Part shown: positions 8,315-15,316 of the stretch, in pieces
Layout of the letters: every line of letters starts with the position of its first letter
How positions within the stretch are numbered: position 1 is the stretch's first letter
Source of the DNA: CAXMQS01 sp036446035
GTDB lineage: Bacteria; Actinomycetota; Acidimicrobiia; Spongiisociales; JAOTWH01
Direction of reading: 5' to 3'
Length of the DNA: 27,153 nt
NCBI GenBank assembly: GCA_036446035.1
Contig: JAZFSG010000056.1
Span: forward strand, 1-27,153
Notes under the pieces: generated by a model
The model's database searches: none
Seen by the model: the letters and a program-made list of their open reading frames with translations, nothing else
What the model was told of the DNA's origin: nothing
Translations under genes and position numbers: made by a program

Positions 8315-9367
8315 ATGAATGTGAAGGCTGCGACTGTCGAACAGCACGAGTTTGCGATTCGGCGACGTGGATACGACCAGGCGGAGGTTGATGCGGTGAT
8401 GGGCCAATTGAGCCGATCGCTGCGCTACTACGAGCAGGAGAAGAAGGATCTTGAGGCGAAGCTCGCGCAAGCTGGGCATGCCGGCAAGACCGCATCTCCT
8501 CCTGCGAAGCGAGGCCAGGGACGAGCGGCGAAGCACCGCACGGAGAGTGAACTGATGAGACAAACGGGAGATGCGGTGGAAGGAGCCCGTCAGCAGGCCG
8601 AGGCGATCCTGGCCGAAGCCAGGGCCGCGATCGACAAGATGTTCGACAGCATCGCAAGCGAGGCCAAGCAGGTGTTGGCCACGGCAGAGAGCGACGCTGC
8701 AAAGCACAAGGACAAGATCGAAAAGGAGTCGGCCAAGCTGCTCGCCGACTCCCTCGCTAAGGCTGAGGCCACCAAGAAGGCGGCAGCCACCGAGGCCGCT
8801 GAATTGCGAGCGAAGGCTGCAGGCGATGCGGCTGCCACGGTCGCGAAGGCCCAAGCAGAGCATGACAAGCTGGCGACCCGTATGCCTGAGCTGCGCACGG
8901 CCCTCAGCCAATTCGAAGCACAAGTGCACGCGCTCACCAACGTGCCCGTTGCCGACCTCAACGAAGTAGAGGCGACCGAGGCCGCTGCCAAAGCTGCTGA
9001 AGTCGAGGTAACGATCGGTAGCGATGCCGCGACCGGCGCCGCTGAGGCAGCGCTCGCCACAGCGAGCTCGGTCGCTCGCTCCGTCGCAGCACCGGACGGA
9101 TCGGGGATGCTGCCCGCAGCCAGGGATCTCGTCAACCTCGACGAGTACCGCGACCTGAAGGCATCGCCTGTCGAGGAGGAGGCTCCGGTTCCAGCTCCCA
9201 CCAAGCCAGAACCAGCGCTCAGCCCGGCCGCCAGTGACAGTGCTCCACTCGAACGGCTGGCATCGACTCACGTGGCCAGCCGGGTCATACCGACTGACAA
9301 CGAGACCATCTACCAGCGACGGGGTGGAGGCCTGCGGCGTCGGATCAACTCACAGGGGGATGAGTAA
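8315..9367 (+). CDS. DivIVA-domain coiled-coil protein
   Basis: A 350-residue protein. The N-terminus has the DivIVA-type membrane-curvature and polar-targeting signature (F.IRRRGYDQAEVDAVM at about 12-29) followed by a coiled-coil start (LRYYEQEKKDLEAKL). A long Ala/Lys/Glu-rich helical region (about 75-210) resembles ATP-synthase b-subunit-like coiled coils. The rest is a low-complexity Ala/Pro tail ending in a basic motif, GGGLRRR. DivIVA/Wag31 relatives organise polar growth and septation in actinobacteria; this one is not the canonical short Wag31, so its exact role is unknown. Purine-rich sequence before the ATG (GGAGGGAGAGATAGG) supplies the ribosome site. It is followed by a smaller protein with the same C-terminal motif, suggesting a functional pair. 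Confidence 0.85.
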   Translation: MNVKAATVEQHEFAIRRRGYDQAEVDAVMGQLSRSLRYYEQEKKDLEAKLAQAGHAGKTASPPAKRGQGRAAKHRTESELMRQTGDAVEGARQQAEAILAEARAAIDKMFDSIASEAKQVLATAESDAAKHKDKIEKESAKLLADSLAKAEATKKAAATEAAELRAKAAGDAAATVAKAQAEHDKLATRMPELRTALSQFEAQVHALTNVPVADLNEVEATEAAAKAAEVEVTIGSDAATGAAEAALATASSVARSVAAPDGSGMLPAARDLVNLDEYRDLKASPVEEEAPVPAPTKPEPALSPAASDSAPLERLASTHVASRVIPTDNETIYQRRGGGLRRRINSQGDE

Positions 9368-9385
9368 GAAGAGGCCGATGAGGTC

Positions 9386-9416
9386 TTGCCAATAACCCCC
9401 TTGACCACTGTATGAT
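9386..9416 (+). promoter_or_regulatory. Possible promoter upstream of the GLRRR-tail partner gene
   Basis: TTGCCA (9386-9391) and TATGAT (9411-9416) are separated by 19 bases. This is a plausible but long-spaced sigma-70-type promoter, giving only a short leader before the GTG at 9434. The gene has no visible Shine-Dalgarno site, which fits short-leader or leaderless translation. Confidence 0.35.
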
Positions 9417-9443
9417 GTAATCGACAACGTTTAGTGGTCAAGG
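9399..9443. repeat. 11-bp perfect inverted repeat covering a start codon
   Basis: CCTTGACCACT (9399-9409) and AGTGGTCAAGG (9433-9443) are perfect inverted arms with a 23-base spacer containing the TATGAT box. The right arm covers the GTG start at 9434. It could be an operator with sites flanking the promoter, or, if transcription starts upstream, a hairpin hiding the start codon. Confidence 0.6.
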
Positions 9444-9976
9444 CGGAGCACTCTGAATTCAGCAAGAAGGTCCCGCACCGCCGCACCGCCGTTAGCAACA
9501 TTCGGGCCCGACTCATCGAACTCGCTGAGTCGACTCAGAACGAACTCGGTGTTGTCGACGGGATGATCGATCTGGCCTCAAACGAGGCCGTCCCGGCCAT
9601 CGCCAAAGGCGCCACCCAGGACGACTCGAAGCCGGTGGCTGAGGCCACTCCCCCCAAGCAGGTTCCCCAGGCCCAGCCGACAGCCGGGCAGACGGCAGCA
9701 AAGAACGAGTCGAAGGCTGCGAAGAGCAAGCCGAAAGCAGACGAGTCGCCGGCCACGAAGGTCTCCGCAGAAGCTCCCGAGCAGACGGCTGCACCCGCGT
9801 CGAAGGTTGCGGACGCCAAGGATCTCGACGAATCGGTCTTCGACCCAACGAGTCTGATGGCGCTGGCAAGCGATCTCGACGACGCGGTGCCTGGAGACGA
9901 ATCCAAGGAGTCCTTCTACGGTTCTGGGCTCAGACGGCGCCTAACCGAGGGCACGAAGACCAAGAAGGGGCGTTAG
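9434..9976 (+). CDS. Low-complexity partner of DivIVA-type protein, unknown function
   Basis: A 180-residue protein with a GTG start; no earlier in-frame start is possible because of a TGA at 9413. Residues about 15-60 look helical (NIRARLIELAESTQNELGVV). The centre is a Lys/Ala/Pro/Glu-rich disordered stretch. The C-terminus is an acidic patch followed by ESFYGSGLRRRL and a Lys-rich end. The C-terminal motif matches that of the preceding DivIVA-domain protein (ETIYQRRGGGLRRRI). I do not recognise a family. Co-orientation, close spacing and the shared tail suggest both bind the same partner or site. Expression is probably separate, since a promoter-like sequence and inverted repeat lie between the genes. 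Confidence 0.75.
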   Translation: MVKAEHSEFSKKVPHRRTAVSNIRARLIELAESTQNELGVVDGMIDLASNEAVPAIAKGATQDDSKPVAEATPPKQVPQAQPTAGQTAAKNESKAAKSKPKADESPATKVSAEAPEQTAAPASKVADAKDLDESVFDPTSLMALASDLDDAVPGDESKESFYGSGLRRRLTEGTKTKKGR

Positions 9977-9999
9977 CGCCACCCCGCGTCGAACAGAAC

Positions 10000-10027
10000 G
10001 AAACCCGCTTCCTAGGAAGCGGGTTTC
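10000..10027. terminator. Bidirectional intrinsic terminator
   Basis: Positions 10000-10027 form a perfect 28-bp palindrome (arms GAAACCCGCTTCCT and AGGAAGCGGGTTTC) with A-rich and T-rich ends. It lies between the convergent genes ending at 9976 (+) and 10012 (-), and the stem contains the last codons and stop of the minus-strand DUF454 gene. Confidence 0.85.
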
Positions 10028-10410
10028 TTCGTTGGGCGGCTAACGATGTACCAGATGATCGCTGCCCCGATCGCCACCATGGCAACGCGGCCGGCGAGGC
10101 CCTTGATGAAGAATGTCATCGAGAAGCTGAAGCTGAGAGCTAGGGCGAACACTGCCGTCACCTTCGCTTTCATTGGGATTCCGAGGCCGGCTTGATAGTC
10201 CTCAACCAGTGGGCCCAGTCGGGGGTGATCGATGATCACGCCATACACGCGCTTGGAGGAGCGAGCGAAGAAGAAGGCTGCCAAGAGGATGAAGACCGTT
10301 CCCGGCATGACGGGAGCCACCAGACCGATGATGCCAAGGACCAGGCACACTCCACCAAGCAGCATGTAGAGGCCACGGAGGGCGCGGCTCGCGAGAACGT
10401 CTGCGGTCAT
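10012..10410 (-). CDS. DUF454 (YbaN-like) inner membrane protein
   Basis: A 132-residue protein starting at ATG 10410; upstream in-frame codons lack the hydrophobic pattern and are not used. The DUF454 pattern is seen in the N-terminal half: LGGVCLVLGIIGLVAPVMPGT, then FFFARSSKRVYGVIIDHPRLGPLVEDY, followed by two further membrane helices. The family (E. coli YbaN) has about 125 residues and no established function. Its stop codon lies inside the terminator stem. It is on the same strand as and 46 bp downstream of the cation exchanger gene, so the two may be cotranscribed. Confidence 0.9.
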   Translation of the reverse strand: MTADVLASRALRGLYMLLGGVCLVLGIIGLVAPVMPGTVFILLAAFFFARSSKRVYGVIIDHPRLGPLVEDYQAGLGIPMKAKVTAVFALALSFSFSMTFFIKGLAGRVAMVAIGAAIIWYIVSRPTKKPAS

Positions 10411-10456
10411 AGGCCTCAACCGTAGCCTTATCTCGATGCCACAGCGCGTCGGAAAA

Positions 10457-11365
10457 TCACAGTGACACTGCAATGAGGCCGGCGAATCCCACAAGCAGTA
10501 TTAGTCCGTCCCAGCGCTCGAGCCGACCGATCCGGCCAGAGAGCAGCGCCGCCAATGCGACGATGACAACCATGAGGATCGTGGCGCCGCCAAGGCCACC
10601 CGCCGATCCAGGGTGTGCTAGCCCGGCGCTGCCTCCGACGACCAGCGAATTGAAGATGTTCGATCCGATGACATTCCCAGTTATCAGACCGGGTTCGTCG
10701 CGACGAGCAGCTGCTATAGCGGTTGCGAACTCGGGCAACGAGGTGCCAACGGCGAGAATCACCAACCCAACGAAGGCACTCGTGAGCCCGATGTCGTCGG
10801 CCAGGCGTTCCGCCGACCACACCAGCAGCCAAGCACCGCCGACGGTGATCACCAGCGCCAGGGGCGCCGCGATGAGCTCGATACCAACTGCTACATCCTC
10901 GTGCTTCGACGGTTCGCCCGGTTGGGGCGTTTCGCTCCGACGGATCAGGAGTGTGTAGACGAGTACCGCCCCCATCAATAGCGCCAGGCCCTCGATCCTG
11001 GCGATCTCGCCGTCGACGAGCACGAGAGCAAGCGCGGCCATGGCGACCGCCATCAACACCCCCTGGCTTCGCACGAGCGCTCGCGGAACATGGAGAACCC
11101 TGAGGAGAGCCGCGGTGCCGAGCACCAGCGTGAGATTGCTGATATTCGAGCCAATGACGTTGCCCATTGACTCCGCCGGTTCGCCTGCAACGAGCGACAC
11201 CACCAGCTCTGGGATCGAGGTTCCGAGGCCGATAACGAGCGCCCCGATGAGGATCGGCGACATGCCGAAGTGGGCTGAGAGGCGCGCAGCCGACAACACA
11301 GACCGATCGGCGGCGACCGTCAGCAGGGCCAGCCCAGCAGCGAGAGCGGAGATTGAGAGGATCAA
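10457..11365 (-). CDS. Calcium/sodium antiporter (CaCA superfamily, YrbG type)
   Basis: A 302-residue integral membrane protein with two inverted-topology halves. Each half carries the alpha-repeat of the cation/Ca2+ exchanger superfamily: GTSIPELVVSL with GNVIGSNISNL in the first half, GTSLPEFATAI with GNVIGSNIFNS in the second. The acidic residues in GTS(I/L)PE are the ion-binding glutamates, so it is probably active in Na+-coupled Ca2+ extrusion. The length fits the family. The TTG start at 11365 lacks a convincing ribosome site, so a few residues of uncertainty remain. It diverges from nhaA across a 68-bp gap, giving two Na+-linked exchangers back to back, consistent with a role in sodium balance. 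Confidence 0.93.
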   Translation of the reverse strand: MILSISALAAGLALLTVAADRSVLSAARLSAHFGMSPILIGALVIGLGTSIPELVVSLVAGEPAESMGNVIGSNISNLTLVLGTAALLRVLHVPRALVRSQGVLMAVAMAALALVLVDGEIARIEGLALLMGAVLVYTLLIRRSETPQPGEPSKHEDVAVGIELIAAPLALVITVGGAWLLVWSAERLADDIGLTSAFVGLVILAVGTSLPEFATAIAAARRDEPGLITGNVIGSNIFNSLVVGGSAGLAHPGSAGGLGGATILMVVIVALAALLSGRIGRLERWDGLILLVGFAGLIAVSL

Positions 11366-11369
11366 AGGA

Positions 11370-11381
11370 GAGTGGCCACTC
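11370..11381. promoter_or_regulatory. 12-bp palindrome between the two divergent antiporter genes
   Basis: GAGTGGCCACTC is perfectly palindromic and sits 5 bp upstream of the Ca2+/Na+ exchanger start and 53 bp upstream of nhaA. It is a candidate shared operator; at 12 bp it could also be chance. Confidence 0.3.
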
Positions 11382-11433
11382 GGAGCCGGGATGTTACCCG
11401 TAAGGCGTACAAGCCCACCGCTAGCCTCCCGTG

Positions 11434-12786
11434 ATGGTCGACGAGCGCGTTCATGAAACTTGGCTCAGCTCGGACCGCCGCATTCCGAGTCGATTCGTAA
11501 GACCACTCCTGCGCTTTACGCAAGTCGAAGCAGCGGGTGGCGCGGTCCTGCTGGTCGCTGCCGTATTGGCGCTTGTGTGGGCCAACCTTCCCGGCGGAGA
11601 AAGCTATGAACGCTTCTTCGGCACCGAGGTCGGCTTTGATCTCGGAATCGTGCATGTCGAGGAAACGGTTCGCGACTTCGTCAACGACGGGTTGATGGCG
11701 ATCTTCTTCTTCGTGGTTGGCCTCGAGATCAAGAGAGAGCTCATACGCGGCGACCTGCGCGATAGGAAGTCGGCGATGTTGCCGGCGTTCGGCGCCCTCG
11801 GTGGCATGATCTTTCCGGCGCTCATCTTCCTGGCATTCGTTCTAGGAGACGGCGAGGCAACCCGTGGATGGGGTATCCCCATGGCAACCGACATCGCATT
11901 CTCGGTCGGCGTCGTGGCCCTGCTCGGCTCCCGCGTCTCTGTTGGAGCCAAGCTCTTCCTGTTGGCACTGGCGATCGTCGACGACATCGGCGCCATTCTC
12001 GTGATCGCGATCTTCTACACCGAGGAGCTGGCACTGGGATGGCTGGGGGGTGCGATCGGCCTGCTCGTTGTCATCGAGATAGCGAAGAGAGTCGGAGTCC
12101 GTTCTGCCGCCTTCTACCTGGTGGTCGGAGCCGGCACGTGGTTCGCTCTCTTGGAATCGGGAGTTCATGCCACCATCGCCGGTGTGGCGTTGGGCCTGAT
12201 GACGCCTGCCTACTCCCTATACAGCGACCCGGAATACCGCCAACGAGCTACCTGGATCATGTCTCGCTACGACATGGACGCGGCGCAACACCAAGCGCCC
12301 GAGCGCATCGACGCCGATGCCATGGAGCTGGTCGCCGTGGCTAGGGAGTCGGTGTCTCCTCTCTCCCGACTGGAGACCGCCTTCCACCCTTGGAGCTCGT
12401 TCGTGATCGTCCCCATCTTCGCGCTCGCTAACGCCGGGATCCGGTTCGCCGACATCGACGTCGGCGAGGCATTGACGTCTCCGGTTGCCCTCGGGGTCGG
12501 CGTTGGGCTCGTGGTCGGTAAGGCCGTCGGGGTGTCGCTGTTCGTGTGGCTGGCAGTGAAGCTCGGCCTTGGAAACCTCCCGAGAAACACAACATGGACC
12601 CACATGTTCGGCATGGCCGCCGCCGCCGGTATCGGCTTCACCGTCTCGTTGTTCATTACCGAGCTGGCGTTCACCGACCCAGGGATTCTCGATCGGGCGA
12701 AGCTTGGCATATTCGTCGGCTCAGCAATCGCCGGCTTCCTGGCTTACTTCGTCTTGCGCCGTTCCCCCAAGACAGCGGAAACATGA
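11434..12786 (+). CDS. nhaA: Na+/H+ antiporter NhaA
   Basis: A 450-residue membrane protein that exchanges cytoplasmic Na+ for external protons in pH and sodium homeostasis. Characteristic segments are FFFVVGLEIKRELI at about 91-104, PMATDIAFSVGVVALLG at about 149-165 and ALAIVDDIGAILVIAIFYT at about 178-196, with the conserved aspartates corresponding to E. coli Asp133, Asp163 and Asp164 at about 153, 183 and 184. GMAAAAGIGFTVSLF marks the C-terminal core. It is longer than E. coli NhaA (388) because of an internal loop around residues 265-305. ATG 11434 follows a GTG at 11431; either could be used, and no ribosome site is seen. Its stop overlaps the next start by four bases (ATGA), so it heads a coupled gene run. 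Confidence 0.95.
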   Translation: MVDERVHETWLSSDRRIPSRFVRPLLRFTQVEAAGGAVLLVAAVLALVWANLPGGESYERFFGTEVGFDLGIVHVEETVRDFVNDGLMAIFFFVVGLEIKRELIRGDLRDRKSAMLPAFGALGGMIFPALIFLAFVLGDGEATRGWGIPMATDIAFSVGVVALLGSRVSVGAKLFLLALAIVDDIGAILVIAIFYTEELALGWLGGAIGLLVVIEIAKRVGVRSAAFYLVVGAGTWFALLESGVHATIAGVALGLMTPAYSLYSDPEYRQRATWIMSRYDMDAAQHQAPERIDADAMELVAVARESVSPLSRLETAFHPWSSFVIVPIFALANAGIRFADIDVGEALTSPVALGVGVGLVVGKAVGVSLFVWLAVKLGLGNLPRNTTWTHMFGMAAAAGIGFTVSLFITELAFTDPGILDRAKLGIFVGSAIAGFLAYFVLRRSPKTAET

Positions 12787-13706
12787 TGGATAGAAGGAGG
12801 TTCATCAGAACCGCCGGCCTCGGACTCGCCACTATCCCCCTTGGAAGGTTCCTGGCGGCGTGCGGAGACGCAGCTGCCGAGACCAGTGTCGCCACCACCG
12901 GGGTTACAACCACCTCGACTCTTGCCGAGATCAAAGTGGCGACAACCGCGGTAACGACCACCGAGGCGGCGCCGGCGGCAGCTCCCCGTTCGGAGATCGT
13001 CGGTGCTCTATGTCGGGAAGCATGGGGGGCGACGGCCGTCGGCACCAACGTCATTCCGCACACAATCGATCGCCTCACCGTGCACCACACGGCGTCCTTC
13101 CTCGATGACAACAGCAAGGCCCCCTCACGACTGAGGGGCCATCAGTCCTATCACAAAGGCCTGGGCTGGCCGGACCTGGCATATCACATTGCCGTCGACG
13201 CCAACGGCAACATCTACGCCGGGAGGCCGACAACGGCTCGAGGTGACACGGCCACCAACTACGACCCGACCGGCCACTTCCTGGTTGTGGCCGAAGGAGA
13301 CTTCAACTCCCAGCCAATACCCACCGCTCAGCTCGAGGGTGTCGCAACGGTGCTGGCCTGGGCAGCAACCGAATTCTCGGCAGACCCATCAACTATCCGA
13401 GGACACCGAGATCTCGCCTCGACGAGTTGCCCGGGCGACGGCTTCTACTCCTTCATCGCCGACGGCACGTTGGAGGCCATAGTCGAAGGGCGCATCGCCA
13501 ACGGCGGCATCGACCTGCGTGTTGTGTGTGACGACAGTGCTTTTACCGCCGTTGCTGCAATAGAGGCCGGGGAGGTCCCGCCGCCACTCGCCACCCAGGC
13601 AAGCTTCTACCTGCGCAACTCCAACAGCCAAGGGAACGCCGACACCGTCATCGAGGAGTTCGGTGACAGCGACTGGATCCCCGTTAGCGGCGACTTCGGA
13701 GAATGA
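12783..13706 (+). CDS. Tat-exported lipoprotein N-acetylmuramoyl-L-alanine amidase (type 2)
   Basis: A 307-residue protein predicted to cut the amide between muramic acid and the peptide stem of peptidoglycan. The N-terminus combines a twin-arginine-like motif (RRRFIRTAG) with a lipobox (LAAC, Cys27), so it is probably a Tat-translocated lipoprotein. A Thr/Ala-rich linker spans about 34-68, and the Amidase_2/PGRP domain about 77-225. Probable zinc ligands are His101 (TVHHTA), His208 (RGHRD) and Cys216 (TSCPGD), with the eight-residue His-Cys spacing seen in T7 lysozyme. The C-terminus (about 274-307) is most of one FYLRN...GDSDWIPVSGDF surface repeat, cut short at GDFGE. The same repeat fills the next gene. 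The start overlaps the nhaA stop (ATGA). Confidence 0.9.
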   Translation: MMDRRRFIRTAGLGLATIPLGRFLAACGDAAAETSVATTGVTTTSTLAEIKVATTAVTTTEAAPAAAPRSEIVGALCREAWGATAVGTNVIPHTIDRLTVHHTASFLDDNSKAPSRLRGHQSYHKGLGWPDLAYHIAVDANGNIYAGRPTTARGDTATNYDPTGHFLVVAEGDFNSQPIPTAQLEGVATVLAWAATEFSADPSTIRGHRDLASTSCPGDGFYSFIADGTLEAIVEGRIANGGIDLRVVCDDSAFTAVAAIEAGEVPPPLATQASFYLRNSNSQGNADTVIEEFGDSDWIPVSGDFGE

Positions 13707-13716
13707 GGACAACAGC

Positions 13717-14376
13717 ATGAGCCGGAGAACCTTGCTCCTGGTCGGCTGGCTGGTTTTGACAGCACCGACCGCTTTGGCTGCAGACAGTGTCGGTGCGTTC
13801 GATCCTGATACCGCGATGTGGCATCTCCGTTTTGGTGACGGCACTACGACAACCTTCGAGTTCGGGAATCCAGGAGATGTGCCTTTCATGGGCGACTGGG
13901 ACTGCGACAGCGTCGACACCCCCGGCCTCTACCGCCAGAGCGACGGCTTCGTCTACCTCCGCAACGCCAATACGACAGGGATCGCGGACATTCGCTACTT
14001 CTTCGGGGACCCGGGTGACGTCCCGCTGGCCGGCGACTTCGATGGCGACAACTGCGACACGGTGTCTCTTTACCGTCCAGCGGTGCAACGTTTCTTCGTG
14101 ATCGACACGCTCGGAAGCGATGACGGCGGGCTGGGAGCGGCTGCGACCGACTTCATCTTCGGAGATCCCGGGGATCAACCATTCGCTGGAGACCTCAACG
14201 GCGACGGCATCGACACCTTCGGCCTCTACCGAGAGGCCACCGGCTTCGTGTACTACCGCAACTCGCTCACGGAGGGGGTCGCCGATGCACAGTTCTTCTT
14301 TGGCGATCCCGACGACCAATTCGTCGCCGGCGATTGGACCGGAGACCACACCGACACGGTCGGTGTTTACCGATGA
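13717..14376 (+). CDS. Secreted protein with four FG-GAP/calcium-loop-like repeats
   Basis: A 219-residue protein starting at ATG 13717 with GAGGA eight bases upstream. A signal peptide (about 1-22, ending ALAA-D) is followed by four ~48-residue repeats. Each has the form F.YLRN...IADI.YFFGDPGDVP.AGDFDGDNCDTV.LYR, with D-x-D-x-D loops (DWDCDSVD, DFDGDNCD, DLNGDGID, DWTGDHTD) typical of calcium-binding FG-GAP/VCBS-like blades. The protein ends exactly at a repeat boundary (GVYR). Four blades are too few for a closed propeller, so it may associate with other repeat-bearing proteins such as the upstream amidase. Function is inferred only as extracellular and possibly cell-wall-associated. Confidence 0.85.
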   Translation: MSRRTLLLVGWLVLTAPTALAADSVGAFDPDTAMWHLRFGDGTTTTFEFGNPGDVPFMGDWDCDSVDTPGLYRQSDGFVYLRNANTTGIADIRYFFGDPGDVPLAGDFDGDNCDTVSLYRPAVQRFFVIDTLGSDDGGLGAAATDFIFGDPGDQPFAGDLNGDGIDTFGLYREATGFVYYRNSLTEGVADAQFFFGDPDDQFVAGDWTGDHTDTVGVYR

Positions 14377-14762
14377 TCCTGGCTTGGCGACTCGGGCTGG
14401 GATGGCTTGTCGGCAGAAATCGCATTCTGCTCACGACCGCCAATCGGCGCGTCGTACTACAGTTTCGATTCTTCGCAGACACCTTCTACCTTCGTCGAGT
14501 AGAGGCGCCGTGGGTGGACGACCTCGCCGCCACCCCCACCGCCACCGTGCAGGCGTGGCCGGGCCCACGTCCAGTGAGAGTCCGCCAGATCGATGATTCC
14601 GAAGAGGCCGAACTCGTCGGCCGCCTGTGGGGTGATGGTGGATCCGTGATCGCACTGTCACCGACAGGCCAGCGCACCCCAGACATGACGGCGCCCGACC
14701 TCATGTGGGTGCTACCAACCGCCCTGGTCATCTTGGTGGCCGCGCGCCGATTGACCCGCTAG
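14373..14762 (+). CDS. Small protein resembling deazaflavin-dependent (DUF385) oxidoreductases
   Basis: A 129-residue protein whose ATG overlaps the previous stop (ATGA). The central part (RNRILLTTANRRVV, then APWVDDLAATPTATVQ) follows the beta-barrel pattern of F420-dependent nitroreductase-like DUF385 proteins, where the second block is normally APWYHNLRANP.V.V. The first glycine-rich block that contacts the cofactor (TTGRKSG) is degenerate here, so cofactor binding is doubtful. A hydrophobic segment near the C-terminus (VLPTALVILVAA) could be a membrane tail. The assignment is tentative; it may be a diverged or non-catalytic relative. Confidence 0.55.
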   Translation: MILAWRLGLGWLVGRNRILLTTANRRVVLQFRFFADTFYLRRVEAPWVDDLAATPTATVQAWPGPRPVRVRQIDDSEEAELVGRLWGDGGSVIALSPTGQRTPDMTAPDLMWVLPTALVILVAARRLTR

Positions 14763-14781
14763 CCCATAGCCTGGCGCCGTG

Positions 14782-15309
14782 ATGAAGCTTCCACCCTTGA
14801 CCCTCAGCGATCACGAGGGCAACGACTACGAGCTGGTCTTCGAGCGGACGACCGTCATCGGTCTCGTCCGCTACTACGGCTGAGCTGGCTGCCTCGATTT
14901 CCTGTCGCAGTTGGCGACAGCTCATGCCACCATGCAGTCGCTTGGAGCCATGGTGATCGCCATCGGGCCCAAGGCGCAGTATCAAGCGGCGCACCTATCG
15001 ACGACCCTCCCCTATCCCTTGTTACTCGATCCCGAGCTGTCGGTACGGCGCCTCCTGGGAGTACGGGAGCAAACGGGGGCTGCGTTCTTCTTCAACGTGC
15101 GGGGCTGGCTCCGCTACCTGGGATCCTTCTTGCGCCATCGCCGCCAAGGTCGGCTCGTTGGCAGGCGACAGACCCTGCCTGCGGTAGCCATCGTTTCGCC
15201 ACAGGGTGAAGTCCTGTGGCTCCATCAGGGCCGCTCCGTCGCCGACTATCCCAAGATCGCAACCGTCGTCGCCAGACTCAGGGAACAGACCGTGCCGCCA
15301 ACCCGTTGA
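14782..15309 (+). CDS. Predicted selenocysteine-containing PRXL2/SelU-like peroxiredoxin (UGA 14881-14883 read as Sec)
   Basis: Read through one in-frame TGA, the product is 175 residues of the AhpC/TSA_2 (PRXL2) thioredoxin fold. The first strand ends LVRYYG-U-AGC at residues 28-37, aligning with the family pattern (F)LRHFG-C-PFC, so the stop replaces the first, peroxidatic cysteine and the second Cys37 is kept (UxxC). Downstream the family pattern continues: GAMVIAIGP, YPLLLDPELSVRRLLGV, a basic segment WLRYLGSFLRHRRQGR, and LPAVAIVSPQGEVLWLHQGRSVADYP. No other stop interrupts the frame. Vertebrate SelU belongs to this family and also uses Sec. A hairpin fitting a bacterial SECIS follows the TGA. 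GTG 14779 is an alternative start; no strong ribosome site is visible. The alternative is a nonsense-mutated pseudogene. SelA/B/C/D must be encoded elsewhere. Confidence 0.8.
14878..14928 (+). promoter_or_regulatory. Candidate bacterial SECIS element
   Basis: The upper stem CTGTCGC (14902-14908) pairs with GCGACAG (14914-14920) around the loop AGTTG, whose second base is G. The loop starts 25 bases after the TGA. A lower stem pairs GGC-TGAG (14878-14884, including the UGA) with CTCA-GCC (14921-14928, one bulged T). A 17-base one-sided internal loop separates the stems. Published descriptions of bacterial SECIS elements place a small apical loop, with G in the first two positions, roughly 16-37 bases after UGA; this fits. 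Confidence 0.65.
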
Positions 15310-15316
15310 TTCGGAT

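Noticed and set aside
14881..14883. TGA as evidence of an alternative genetic code
   Set aside because: TGA ends several intact genes in this window (nhaA, alanine dehydrogenase, the amidase and the kinase), so it is normally a stop here.
14911..15309. A shorter peroxiredoxin starting at the TTG at 14911
   Set aside because: It would lack the first strand and the active-site helix start, has no ribosome site, and family similarity extends upstream through the TGA.
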